From: Tenacibaculum agarivorans
Lineage (GTDB): Bacteria; Bacteroidota; Bacteroidia; Flavobacteriales; Flavobacteriaceae
Reading direction: 5' to 3'
DNA: 64,000 bases
Assembly (NCBI RefSeq): GCF_001936575.1
Contig: NZ_MSMP01000001.1
Span: 310,001-374,000, forward strand
Made by a program: the position numbers and the translations under genes. This document shows, piece after piece, positions 16,443 through 23,934 of this stretch. Numbering within the stretch: position 1 is the first letter of the stretch; every line of letters begins with the position of its first letter. The notes beneath the pieces are model-generated. The model was not told where the DNA came from and did no database searches. It saw nothing but the letters and a program-made list of their open reading frames with translations.

Positions 16443-16577
16443 TTAGAAGAAATAAGAAACGATAAAATATATGATAACAGCTATTAAAAGTAATACATAA
16501 ATAACTGCACCAAATTTAGTTCGGTTCACAAATACATTTGTTAATACTTCTAATATTACTTCCCAAATTGAACTCAT
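16443..16577 (-). CDS. 44-residue membrane peptide
   Basis: ATG at 16577 to TAA at 16443. The product begins MSSIWEVILEVLTNVFVNRT, an amphipathic start, followed by a strongly hydrophobic helix (FGAVIYVLLLIAVIIYFIVS). It could be a small membrane protein or a type I toxin-like peptide. The upstream region has no clear -7 box. No family recognised. Confidence 0.4.
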   Translation of the reverse strand: MSSIWEVILEVLTNVFVNRTKFGAVIYVLLLIAVIIYFIVSYFF

Positions 16578-16811
16578 ACTCCATTAGTACTCAATAAACA
16601 GAAAATGTTACAAATAGATAAAAACTGTAATTAAATGAAAATCTTACTTATTAAAGACAATAAAAAATAAGAATAAATTTATCTCGTGAGTCGATTAATG
16701 AATCATAAAAAGAACTAGTGGAATTAACATAATAGCAATTAAAAAGTCTTTTATTTTTTCATCAGTGAAACACAGCAAAAACAACGAATAAAAAGCAGTA
16801 GATTTTTAGTT

Positions 16812-16855
16812 CAGGGCCAATTATATGTCAAATTTTATACTTACAATTGGCCCTG
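16812..16855 (-). terminator. 11-bp hairpin downstream of an Ala-rich small gene
   Basis: CAGGGCCAATT (16812-16822) and AATTGGCCCTG (16845-16855) form a perfect stem with a 22-nt loop. It lies 31 bp after the stop of the 16886 gene on minus. The T-run is weak, so it may be a terminator or another RNA structure. Confidence 0.5.
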
Positions 16856-16885
16856 TCAACTATTTCAATAAGTTAATCTGTAGAA

Positions 16886-17212
16886 TTAACTCGCACACCA
16901 TCTTGCTGGAGCAGGAATTGATGCTCTAAGTGCTGCATAACTTGTAAAACCATATCTAGCAAAAGCTGCAGCTGGATTAGTTGCATAAAGATTTTTAATT
17001 CCTGCTGTAAAATTTCTAACAGCGATACATCCACCTGTTGCCAATAATGCAACAATTACCAAAACAATAGCGGCAATTACTGTAGGTGTTAGAGCAGCGT
17101 AAATAATAAATACTGAAGTTAGCATTAAAATAAACGCACTTAAAAACATTTTCTGTATACCTTTAATTAGGCTTATAGCATAAAAACTATAATTATCTTC
17201 TTTAGTGTCCAT
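16886..17212 (-). CDS. Small hydrophobic Ala-rich protein
   Basis: A 108-residue protein from the ATG at 17212 (MDTKEDNYSFYAISLIKGIQ). Two transmembrane helices (FLSAFILMLTSVFIIYAAL and VIAAIVLVIVALLATGGC) are followed by an Ala-rich amphipathic C-terminus (TNPAAAFARYGFTSYAALRA) ending ARWCAS. It has a good promoter box at 17231 and a hairpin behind it. It could be a membrane-active peptide precursor (note ATGGC in the second helix) or simply a small membrane protein. No family recognised. An AraC regulator lies just upstream on the same strand. Confidence 0.5.
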   Translation of the reverse strand: MDTKEDNYSFYAISLIKGIQKMFLSAFILMLTSVFIIYAALTPTVIAAIVLVIVALLATGGCIAVRNFTAGIKNLYATNPAAAFARYGFTSYAALRASIPAPARWCAS

Positions 17213-17230
17213 TATATTAAAATTTTTGAA

Positions 17231-17238
17231 CAAAGGTA
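17231..17238 (-). promoter_or_regulatory. -7 box for the 16886 gene
   Basis: TACCTTTG on minus, a perfect TAnnTTTG, 19 bp before the ATG at 17212. Confidence 0.55.
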
Positions 17239-17376
17239 GTTTCGAAGACTTATCTTTTTTCTAGGTAATCAACCTTGAAACAAGGAGGTAAAACCCTCAT
17301 TTTAATAATTATAAATAAGAAAATTTTAAACAGACGTATATTAATAAAATACAGATTTAGATAAGAAATAAAATGA

Positions 17377-18222
17377 TTATACTTTTTGAGTTTTTTTAAA
17401 ATGTGCAGGTGAAGTACCTGTTGCTTTGGTAAAAAAACGAGAGAAATATGCAGGATCATTAAATCCTAAGTCAAATGCTATGTGTTTTATTGCTTCATTC
17501 GAATACAATAACAGTCTTTTAGCTTCAGTAATAATTCTATTTTTGATAAAATCACTTGGTGTTTCTGTCCCAATCTTTTGAAAATGCTTAGTCAATGATT
17601 TTGGAGAAATTCCTAATCGGTTCGCATAATCTGTTACACTATGGAGTTTTCTAAAGTTTTGTTCTACCAATAAACTAAAATCTTTGAAAAGCTTAGTTTC
17701 TGTATCTTCTTTCACATTTGAATACTCTTTTTTGATGCGAACAGAATATATAATAAATTGTTTTAAGAAGGATTGTAACATGTCATATTGAGCTGTTTCT
17801 TCTAACTCAAATTCTTCAATTAAGTTTTCTAGAATGAAGTTCAACTTTTGTGTATCCTTTTTAGAAGGAGCTACAAAAGGAGTTTCATATACATTGTTAA
17901 ACAATACTCCATTACAAGCAATTTCTGTATCATGAGTTTGGATACAATAAAAATCTCTAGTAAAACTTAATTGATATGCTTCTTTGATCTTTTCAGAATC
18001 CACGGTAAAAACCTGACCTGGTGATAGAAAAAACAAGACACTCCCGTCAAATGAGTAACTTTTAAAATCAATATTATAAGTTCCTTTTCCTTCTTTGATC
18101 CAAAAAATATTGTATTCAGAAATTTGTTTGGGTTTATTAACTACACAAGCTTTTTCAAAATCGACTAACTGTATTGAAAAAACATCTTTAAAGGTATACG
18201 TTTTAATTTCTTGAATTGCCAT
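17377..18222 (-). CDS. AraC family transcriptional regulator
   Basis: A 281-residue protein. An N-terminal cupin-like sensing region (IFWIKEGKGTYNIDFKSYSF, SPGQVFTV) is followed by a C-terminal AraC double HTH at about 185-281, with LGISPKSLTKHFQKIGTETP and IKHIAFDLGFNDPAYFSRFF, then the family's GTSPAHFKK end. Acts as a cytoplasmic activator; the effector is unknown. It sits between the small-peptide cluster and the holin/endolysin genes on the same strand, but the terminator-like hairpin at 18358 separates it from the holin. Regulation of either group is possible but unproven. Confidence 0.92.
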   Translation of the reverse strand: MAIQEIKTYTFKDVFSIQLVDFEKACVVNKPKQISEYNIFWIKEGKGTYNIDFKSYSFDGSVLFFLSPGQVFTVDSEKIKEAYQLSFTRDFYCIQTHDTEIACNGVLFNNVYETPFVAPSKKDTQKLNFILENLIEEFELEETAQYDMLQSFLKQFIIYSVRIKKEYSNVKEDTETKLFKDFSLLVEQNFRKLHSVTDYANRLGISPKSLTKHFQKIGTETPSDFIKNRIITEAKRLLLYSNEAIKHIAFDLGFNDPAYFSRFFTKATGTSPAHFKKTQKV

Positions 18223-18357
18223 AAACCAAATTTACTAATTGGTCGTAACAAAAAAAATTACTGACAAAATCAATGGGGTCATTTTTTAGTGACTTTCACA
18301 ATAAACAAACTTTAATCAAAGCTTAAAAAGTAACAACTTTAGTTCTTAGTATTAAAA

Positions 18358-18392
18358 CAAAAAACGCAACACAAAATTATGCTGCGTTTTAT
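18358..18392 (-). terminator. Rho-independent terminator of the holin transcript
   Basis: On minus: AAAACGCA / TGCGTTTT with a 14-nt loop, continuing TTGTTTTAAT. It lies 12 bp after the holin stop. Confidence 0.75.
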
Positions 18393-18403
18393 CATAAAAA
18401 AGA

Positions 18404-18823
18404 TTACACTTTCTCTTTCTTCTCTTCATCATAAACTTGTTTAATAGCCTCTCTAAAACCATACTGATGTAATAAACCTCTTAATACTTTAAAAATGTTT
18501 ACTCCATAAATACTATTGTAATTTTCTAGAATAGACTTTATTTCTGTAATTGCTATAAAACCAGCAATTATTTTTAAAAAAGGAACTTCGTTCACAATGT
18601 GTTTTTCGATAAAATAAGCTGAAACGATAACTAAATTGTAAATAAAAAACTTAGAAATTGTATTGGCTATTTTTTCACTTCTAATCATTGTTCCTGATTT
18701 TAATGCTGCATAAGTACCAGTAATAAAATCAACTACAATAAGAAACATAATTGTCGTTAGCACACCACTCAGTGGAGAAAGCATGGTGAGCAACCAAAAA
18801 ATTAAATGCATCACTCTATCCAT
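18404..18823 (-). CDS. Phage holin family protein (holin_4 type)
   Basis: A 139-residue membrane protein. The segment FLIVVDFITGTYAALKSGTM (about residues 27-46) and SEKIANTISKFFIYNLVIV match the toxin-secretion/phage-lysis holin_4 family. Three to four hydrophobic helices are followed by a charged tail ending EEKKEKV, typical of holins. Its start overlaps the end of the endolysin-like gene by 8 bp, so they are translationally coupled. Expected role: timed pores in the inner membrane giving the endolysin access to the cell wall. Confidence 0.85.
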   Translation of the reverse strand: MDRVMHLIFWLLTMLSPLSGVLTTIMFLIVVDFITGTYAALKSGTMIRSEKIANTISKFFIYNLVIVSAYFIEKHIVNEVPFLKIIAGFIAITEIKSILENYNSIYGVNIFKVLRGLLHQYGFREAIKQVYDEEKKEKV

Positions 18824-19247
18824 TTTTTCTTAATTTTCTATAATCTAATATTCTACTTTTAGGATATGCTTTTATACTCACACTATTTCCTTGATTACCT
18901 CCTATAAGGTATACATAACGTTTAGATTCTTTAACCAAAAAACCAACGTGTCCTTCATCACTACTTGGATATCTTTTCCACAACACAACAACATCACCTT
19001 GCTTTGGTGCATCTGTTGAAGTTCCTACTGTTAACCAGCTTCTTGCCGACAACCCTTTAGATGCTTCATAACCGGCTTCATTTGCTACCCAATTTGCAAA
19101 GGCGCTCGACCAAGTTAATTCGTTTCTATACTTCATCCTGTCAAATCCCATGGAAGTGAAATAATTAATTATTTGTGGGTGATCTTTAGACCCTTTCACT
19201 TCCTTAACTCCATATTGCGATAACGCTATTGATATTAATTTACTCAT
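18816..19247 (-). CDS. Endolysin-like protein (TIGR02594/CHAP type) with Cys-to-Ser change
   Basis: A 143-residue protein resembling the TIGR02594 family of NlpC/P60- or CHAP-like hydrolases. It starts ISIALSQYGVKEVKGSKDHP. TWSSAFANWVANEAGYE stands where relatives normally read WCSAF or WCAAF. Then come SWLTVGT, QGDVVVLWKR, the His-containing EGHVGFLV, and IGGNQGNSVSI. The expected nucleophile Cys is Ser47 here, while the His and the GNQ motif are kept. It overlaps the holin gene by 8 bp, forming a lysis pair. The protein may be inactive, work with Ser, or bind wall only. Confidence 0.75.
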   Translation of the reverse strand: MSKLISIALSQYGVKEVKGSKDHPQIINYFTSMGFDRMKYRNELTWSSAFANWVANEAGYEASKGLSARSWLTVGTSTDAPKQGDVVVLWKRYPSSDEGHVGFLVKESKRYVYLIGGNQGNSVSIKAYPKSRILDYRKLRKNG

Positions 19248-19390
19248 ATATATAATTTTAAAGCGTTAGCAGACATAACACACTAATACAAACTCTTTTG
19301 TTTTTCTTCTTACACCAGAAGGGGGTTAATCTATATTATAATGTTTCCACTTAACATGAAAGGTTAATATTTATTTACATTTTAATAGGA

Positions 19391-19444
19391 CTGCAAATAT
19401 ACAAACATATTACAATTAATTAAAACTTTTTTTGTAATATGTTT
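19391..19444 (-). promoter_or_regulatory. Promoter and dyad operator of the endolysin-holin operon
   Basis: On minus the -7 box TATATTTG (complement of 19394-19401) is directly preceded by TTGTAATATGTTTG (arm at 19403-19415). A second, inverted 13-bp copy AAACATATTACAA / TTGTAATATGTTT is at 19432-19444. Bases 19391-19415 are nearly identical (24 of 25) to 22206-22230. Likely repressor-controlled. Confidence 0.6.
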
Positions 19445-19568
19445 TTATCAAAACCAATAAAAGACCTTTTTAACTTTCTTTTATACCTCCTCCAATTCTT
19501 TATTTAAAGAAATATCTTTATTTTGTACTAGTTTAAAAATTCTTAAAAAAGAACTAAAAACATCTATT

Positions 19569-20207
19569 ATGAAATTAAAAACTATACTATTCTCAGTAGC
19601 TTTTTTATTGATTGCTGCGCAAACTGTTTTTGGTCAAAGCAAAAAGCTTTCTGGCATAATAACCGATTATAAGAATAAGCCGATTAAAAATGTTCGTATT
19701 TTTGTTGATTCAACTAAAACTTCAGCAAAAACAAATAAAAAAGGAGAGTACACTCTTACCGTTTCAAAAAAGAATAAATTAATTACAGCATTTTCTAAAA
19801 ATCATGGGGTAATTGATATCGAATATACTGGACAGGATAAAATTAATTTTATTTTCCCTGAGGAAAGTAAAAAATTATCTAAAAGCGATTTTTATAGGCT
19901 AGGATACAATAAATCAGCGGCATCAGATAACTATTCAAATTATACTGATATGTATTCATTACTGAAAGCTAAATATCCTAATTTAAGGTTTATTGGAGAA
20001 GACAAAATAGTAATACCTGGAGGTGGGGCTAGTTTATCTCAGGGAGGATTATTAGGTGCTGCATTCTTTGTTAATAATACACAAGTAAACAGCATTAGAA
20101 GTATTGATCCTGCTAATGTAAAAAAGATTTCTGTTCAAAGAAACACCAGTAGTATTTACGGATCTAGAGTTGGGTCTGGCGGTATCATTAAGATTACACT
20201 TAAATAA
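19569..20207 (+). CDS. Exported stand-alone carboxypeptidase-regulatory/TonB-plug-like protein
   Basis: A 212-residue protein with a signal peptide (about residues 1-22, ending TVFGQ). Residues about 25-95 form a CarboxypepD_reg-like beta-sandwich (LSGIITDYKNKPIKNVRIFV, SAKTNKKGEYTLTV). Residues about 110-212 resemble the plug of SusC/TonB-dependent receptors (NVKKISVQRNTSSIYGSRVG, SGGIIKITLK), with no beta-barrel. Length is a fraction of a receptor, yet signal, domains and stop are intact. It is the only plus-strand gene inside the otherwise minus-strand toxin cassette and has its own terminator. It could be a receptor relic or a small periplasmic protein. Confidence 0.7.
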   Translation: MKLKTILFSVAFLLIAAQTVFGQSKKLSGIITDYKNKPIKNVRIFVDSTKTSAKTNKKGEYTLTVSKKNKLITAFSKNHGVIDIEYTGQDKINFIFPEESKKLSKSDFYRLGYNKSAASDNYSNYTDMYSLLKAKYPNLRFIGEDKIVIPGGGASLSQGGLLGAAFFVNNTQVNSIRSIDPANVKKISVQRNTSSIYGSRVGSGGIIKITLK

Positions 20208-20229
20208 CTATATATAACAATTCAATAGG

Positions 20230-20262
20230 AGCAGCTGCAATAACAAGGCAGCTGCTTTTTTA
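20230..20262 (+). terminator. Rho-independent terminator
   Basis: AGCAGCTGC / GCAGCTGCT with a nine-base loop followed by TTTTTTA. Ends the 19569 transcript. Confidence 0.9.
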
Positions 20263-20289
20263 TTTGCTATAGTTTTATAGTTTATAACA

Positions 20290-21222
20290 TTACGGTGTAT
20301 AAACATTAGTTACATATGTGCCTACAATTCTTATTCCTCCTTCCGTAAAAATTACTCCAGATATAAAGTTTGTTATACCTGTTTCTACATCAAAAGCACC
20401 TATTTCAATTCTATTAAGGTCATTCCGAGAACTTATCCATATAGTTAAATCTCTTACCTCGTTTGACGGAAGATTGGTTCCATGAATTTCTAAGGTATTA
20501 TTATTGGTTAAAGTAGCACTATTTGCAGGCGGAAATGGCAGGCCTGATATGTTAAAATACCCCGGAGTTCCTGCAGTACTATCTATAGTATAAAACATTT
20601 GATAATGTACTAAATTTCCTAATCTAAGATATGTTCCAAATCCTGTACCTGAATAACTAGACTCACTAATAACAGGTGTCCAATTTCCTTCATCATAAAA
20701 GCCAGCCTTCATTAACCCTGCTCTATCTTTATCTGCCACAGGAATTACTGCGTTTTTGCCCGTACTTGATTCAATAGTTCCTTGAGCAGGTGAACCTTTA
20801 AAAGATAAATCTGTGGGTGTAGGCACACTACCACTATTCAGTAAACTACTAAAATCAACCGTAAAAGTAGAATTGTCATCTCTTTGAAAAGTTGCTACAC
20901 CATTTACATCCAAAGTCCCAGAAACTAAACGAGCCAAATTAGTGTCGTCAACATAATTTGTTAAATCAATTTCTTTGACTACATTTCCATCCTTCAACAA
21001 TGAAAGTTTATTAGCTACTATATCTGAAAGATTATACTCTGGTAAAGTACTTTCTAAACCTAAACTCACTTCTCCATTTTCATCAATTACAAATCTTCTA
21101 TTCGGCTCTCCCACAGATTGCTTGGCATCAATATAACTATCAATTAAATTAGCATACTGTTCTTGTGTAGGTTTATCACCTGTTTCAAAATATGTTTTTA
21201 CTACTTCTTTACTTTTTTTCAT
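20290..21222 (-). CDS. Fibre-like protein, paralogue 1
   Basis: A 310-residue protein without signal peptide. The N-terminal about 85 residues (KTYFETGDKPTQEQYANLID, FVIDENGEVSLGLE, LSLLKDGNVVKEIDLTNYVD) are shared with the next gene upstream. The middle has DKDRAGLMKAGFYDEGNW, a motif typical of phage tail-fibre-like proteins. The C-terminal about 120 residues are a beta-rich, Ser/Thr/Gly-rich domain unrelated to the paralogue. Likely a trimeric fibre or receptor-binding component. It starts 2 bp after the stop of paralogue 2. Confidence 0.65.
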   Translation of the reverse strand: MKKSKEVVKTYFETGDKPTQEQYANLIDSYIDAKQSVGEPNRRFVIDENGEVSLGLESTLPEYNLSDIVANKLSLLKDGNVVKEIDLTNYVDDTNLARLVSGTLDVNGVATFQRDDNSTFTVDFSSLLNSGSVPTPTDLSFKGSPAQGTIESSTGKNAVIPVADKDRAGLMKAGFYDEGNWTPVISESSYSGTGFGTYLRLGNLVHYQMFYTIDSTAGTPGYFNISGLPFPPANSATLTNNNTLEIHGTNLPSNEVRDLTIWISSRNDLNRIEIGAFDVETGITNFISGVIFTEGGIRIVGTYVTNVYTP

Positions 21223-21224
21223 AT

Positions 21225-21896
21225 CTAATTTATTTGAATTAACAAAACAGCAAAAAACTCATTAAAACCTTGAAGCGGTAATGCACTTCTCAATACTGAT
21301 GAATTTGCCGGAACAAAATAATCTTGCATACCCGCTGTACCTCCTCCTCTAAAAAACTGGGTACTTTGAATTTTAAAAGGTAAATTTGATGTTATCACAT
21401 TATCTGAAGAAGAACCACTCACATTAGAACCTTGAATAATCAAAAACTTACCTTCAATTTTAACACGTAAAAAAGAGGCAGAATAACCATCATTCAAAGG
21501 AACGTCTTGCCATTCAGTATACATATCTTCAAAAACTTCATTTGTAGTTTTGTTTATCACTACATCATGAAAACTAGGTCGATAACTAGAGTGATAGCCT
21601 CTTTTCCCTACAATATTATCTCCTGAAAATTGTGTTAAATCAATTTCCTTAACTGGCACATCATCTTTCAATAATGACATCTTATTATTTACAACTTCTG
21701 AAAGTGAATACTCAGGAATGGTTTCTTTTACAGCAACATTCACTTCTCCATTTTCATCTATTACAAATCTTCTATCAGACTCTCCAGCAGCCTGCTTAGC
21801 ATCTATAAAACTATCTATTAAATCTGCATACTGCTGCTGCGTTGGTTTATCTCCTGTTTCAAAATATTCTTTTAAAATTTCTTTACTTTTTTTCAT
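21225..21896 (-). CDS. Fibre-like protein, paralogue 2
   Basis: A 223-residue protein from the ATG at 21896; an upstream frame extension to 21938 is less likely because the paralogue starts at the matching MKKSKE. N-terminal module: KEYFETGDKPTQQQYADLID, FVIDENGEVNVAVKE, MSLLKDDVPVKEIDLTQF. The C-terminal about 125 residues (YHSSYRPSFHDVVINKTTNE onward) differ from paralogue 1. A promoter-operator element lies about 310 bp upstream at 22206. A common anchor with different heads suggests alternative receptor-binding ends. Confidence 0.6.
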   Translation of the reverse strand: MKKSKEILKEYFETGDKPTQQQYADLIDSFIDAKQAAGESDRRFVIDENGEVNVAVKETIPEYSLSEVVNNKMSLLKDDVPVKEIDLTQFSGDNIVGKRGYHSSYRPSFHDVVINKTTNEVFEDMYTEWQDVPLNDGYSASFLRVKIEGKFLIIQGSNVSGSSSDNVITSNLPFKIQSTQFFRGGGTAGMQDYFVPANSSVLRSALPLQGFNEFFAVLLIQIN

Positions 21897-22205
21897 ATCT
21901 AGTATTTTTAAATTATATATATGTAACTGTAGCTCCAACTTTCTAAAACAACATTAGAAGTTAGACACCACATATTGGTCAGTAATTGATTTAATTATAA
22001 AGTAAAGTTGATTTCACATAAACAAATTGAACGGGCGTGTAAGTATACACCATTTTACAAAATGACATATAAAAAACACCGAGCATCACGATTATGTTAA
22101 CATGTAAACAGACAAATAAAAATTGGATTATTAACCTCACTGGGTTTTGAAAATCTTTTTCATTTTTCTGCAACACTATTATAGTTCTAAACTATTAGAA
22201 AAGCA
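21897..22205. other. Long leader between operator and fibre genes
   Basis: About 310 bp that would be the 5' leader of the fibre transcript. A 61-codon frame on minus (22176-21991) exists but has no recognisable protein features and no visible ribosome-binding context. I do not call it a gene. Confidence 0.35.
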
Positions 22206-22240
22206 CTGCAAATATACCAACATATTACAAATTACACAAA
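22206..22240 (-). promoter_or_regulatory. Promoter-operator of the fibre genes
   Basis: On minus: TTTG (complement of 22237-22240), a 20-bp spacer containing TTGTAATATGTTGG, and TATATTTG (complement of 22209-22216). The 25 bp at 22206-22230 differ from 19391-19415 at one position. Confidence 0.65.
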
Positions 22241-22269
22241 TAAAACGTCAGTTTTAACGTATCTTTAAA

Positions 22270-22665
22270 TTAGGCTACCTGTTTGTGAAAATTTATACTA
22301 CCCTCTTGTACAGTTGGGGTATTTATAAAACTACTGTTAATAGTATCAAATTGAATAGAAAAATCTGATGCATAGTTTAAAATTGTAAAATTCATACCAC
22401 AACCTTCTATATGTATTTGCAATTCTTTTTTTAAGTTCTGTACATCTATTTCACAAAAGCATTCATTAGCATTGACTAACATACTATACTGCAAACTTTT
22501 ATTGTTCAACTGAGTTGTGAATGTAATTTGAAAAGCTTCTCGCTCAAAATATGCTTCAGAAGCAATATTATTAACTACCGCAATGGAACCTGAAAGATCT
22601 ATAGTATTATTAGTTTTAGCAATTTTGAACCAGCGCTCATAGCTGTTTATTTTCTCTTTATTCAT
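22270..22665 (-). CDS. Unknown cytoplasmic protein of the toxin cassette
   Basis: A 131-residue protein from the ATG at 22665 (MNKEKINSYERWFKIAKTNN); a longer frame exists but begins in a low-complexity hydrophobic stretch. The remainder looks like mixed beta-strands (IDLSGSIAVVNNIASEAYFE, FSIQFDTINSSFINTPTVQE) with two Cys near residue 73. No signal peptide and no recognised family. It lies between the fibre genes and the terminator of the toxin/immunity operon, so it has its own transcript or is fed by read-through. Confidence 0.55.
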   Translation of the reverse strand: MNKEKINSYERWFKIAKTNNTIDLSGSIAVVNNIASEAYFEREAFQITFTTQLNNKSLQYSMLVNANECFCEIDVQNLKKELQIHIEGCGMNFTILNYASDFSIQFDTINSSFINTPTVQEGSINFHKQVA

Positions 22666-22749
22666 ATAACATATTTTTTGTTTGAATATAAAAAATAAAA
22701 ATGACACAAATGTTTAGTTTTTGTTAAACGTTATGCAGTAATAACAATT

Positions 22750-22795
22750 TAAAAAGCTATAAAATCAAAGTGTTTATACTCTAATTTTATAGCTT
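22750..22795 (-). terminator. Terminator of the toxin-immunity operon
   Basis: AAGCTATAAAAT (22754-22765) and ATTTTATAGCTT (22784-22795) form a perfect 12-bp stem with an 18-nt loop; on minus it continues TTTAAATTG. It lies about 150 bp after the last immunity gene. Confidence 0.7.
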
Positions 22796-22943
22796 ACTCT
22801 TTATACAATATAGTTCACTTAAAGAACCTCATTGTAGAATTAGAATTGTTCAACAATTCTTATTTCTTTATTTAAACACGAGTTTCTAAACCATAAAATA
22901 AATAGTAGTATCTCACGGATCACAAAGCCGCTTCATTTAGATT

Positions 22944-23306
22944 TTAGTCTTCCACATAATCATAAACATCGATAAACTGAATTTTTCCTTTTTGTCTTCT
23001 TAAAGGCGTATACTCAAAATTATAAATAAGAATAATACTATTGTTATTTTCCCAATCTAAATCAGGAATACTTTTAATAAATGATTCTACATAAGAAAAC
23101 CCTTCAAAAACCTCTTGTTTAGTTGACAAACCTTGGTAAAAATCAACTTCCTGAAATTGATTATCTAAAAATTCTACTTTCAAAAAACTCATAAATTCCG
23201 AACTAACATCTCCTTCTTCATCATACTTTTCTTCGATAAAACTATTTAAATCTTCTTTAGATTTAAAATTCCCGATCCACAAGGATACTTTACCTAACTT
23301 TATCAT
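22944..23306 (-). CDS. Imm22-like immunity protein
   Basis: A 120-residue acidic protein. The start VSLWIGNFKSKEDLNSFIEE, the FMSFLKVEFLDNQFQEVDFY segment and the compact alpha/beta pattern fit the Imm22 family of polymorphic-toxin immunity proteins. It lies 8 bp after the stop of another candidate immunity gene. Expected role: binds and neutralises a toxin domain in the cytoplasm. Which toxin it matches is not clear, since immunity genes accumulate downstream of toxins. Confidence 0.65.
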   Translation of the reverse strand: MIKLGKVSLWIGNFKSKEDLNSFIEEKYDEEGDVSSEFMSFLKVEFLDNQFQEVDFYQGLSTKQEVFEGFSYVESFIKSIPDLDWENNNSIILIYNFEYTPLRRQKGKIQFIDVYDYVED

Positions 23307-23314
23307 TATTAAAC

Positions 23315-23632
23315 TTAGCCATTAAATGCTTCTCTAGCTTCTTGAACTTCATTTTTAAACCCATTTACATTTGGGGAAAACTTTTCAAGTAAACCATCCA
23401 AACATTCTACTAATTCTTTACTTTGTAATTCATAAGATATTTTTTCAAAAGTTGAACTAATCCATTCTATAGACAAGAGATTCAGCTCTTTCAGGACCTC
23501 TATTGTAACCTTAGAGTCTTTAACTAACAATCTTTCTATCTCATCAAGTATAAAATCAATATTTGGATCATTTACATGTGTGTTCTCCATGTAATCAACA
23601 TCTTTCTCTATTTTAACTACTAATTCATTCAT
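23315..23632 (-). CDS. Small helical candidate immunity protein
   Basis: A 105-residue acidic, all-helical protein (FILDEIERLLVKDSKVTIEV, EWISSTFEKISYELQSKELV, LDGLLEKFSPNV). It resembles small helical proteins often found downstream of polymorphic toxins, but I cannot name the family with certainty. Gene order toxin, 23685, 23315, 22944 on one strand supports an immunity role. Confidence 0.55.
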   Translation of the reverse strand: MNELVVKIEKDVDYMENTHVNDPNIDFILDEIERLLVKDSKVTIEVLKELNLLSIEWISSTFEKISYELQSKELVECLDGLLEKFSPNVNGFKNEVQEAREAFNG

Positions 23633-23684
23633 ACCTTTACTTAAATGGGTTACACTTCGCTAAATCTGCCCCTCCTTGATTTTA

Positions 23685-23927
23685 CTACGAATATTTATCT
23701 TTATACTGTTTTTTCTCCTCATCAGTCTTAAAATTCCATTTTAATTCACCAATCTTTTTGATTATATGAGACAAACGCTCTATTTCTTCTTTATTCTCAC
23801 TTATAAAAATCTTTTTTTGATCTTCAGACAATAAAAAAGGATCATTGTAAAGGTTTTCAATTATATATTGATACTTTTTCTTTTCTTCTAGTAAATTATC
23901 TAGCTTCTTTCTGTTATTATTATCCAT
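23685..23927 (-). CDS. Small helical protein directly downstream of the toxin gene
   Basis: An 80-residue highly charged helical protein (KLDNLLEEKKKYQYIIENLY, EEIERLSHIIKKIGELKWNF) with no Cys and no signal. It begins 7 bp after the toxin stop codon, the usual place of the cognate immunity gene, so it is the first candidate for neutralising the ADP-ribosyltransferase-like domain. It could also be a chaperone. Confidence 0.55.
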   Translation of the reverse strand: MDNNNRKKLDNLLEEKKKYQYIIENLYNDPFLLSEDQKKIFISENKEEIERLSHIIKKIGELKWNFKTDEEKKQYKDKYS

Positions 23928-23934
23928 AATATTA

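Noticed and set aside
16680..16800. About 30-codon hydrophobic frame on minus ending LVLFMIH
   Set aside because: Only a TTG start, very short, and no supporting promoter or conservation.
21991..22176. 61-codon frame in the fibre-gene leader
   Set aside because: No recognisable domain, hydrophobic patches without order, and located in a likely untranslated leader.
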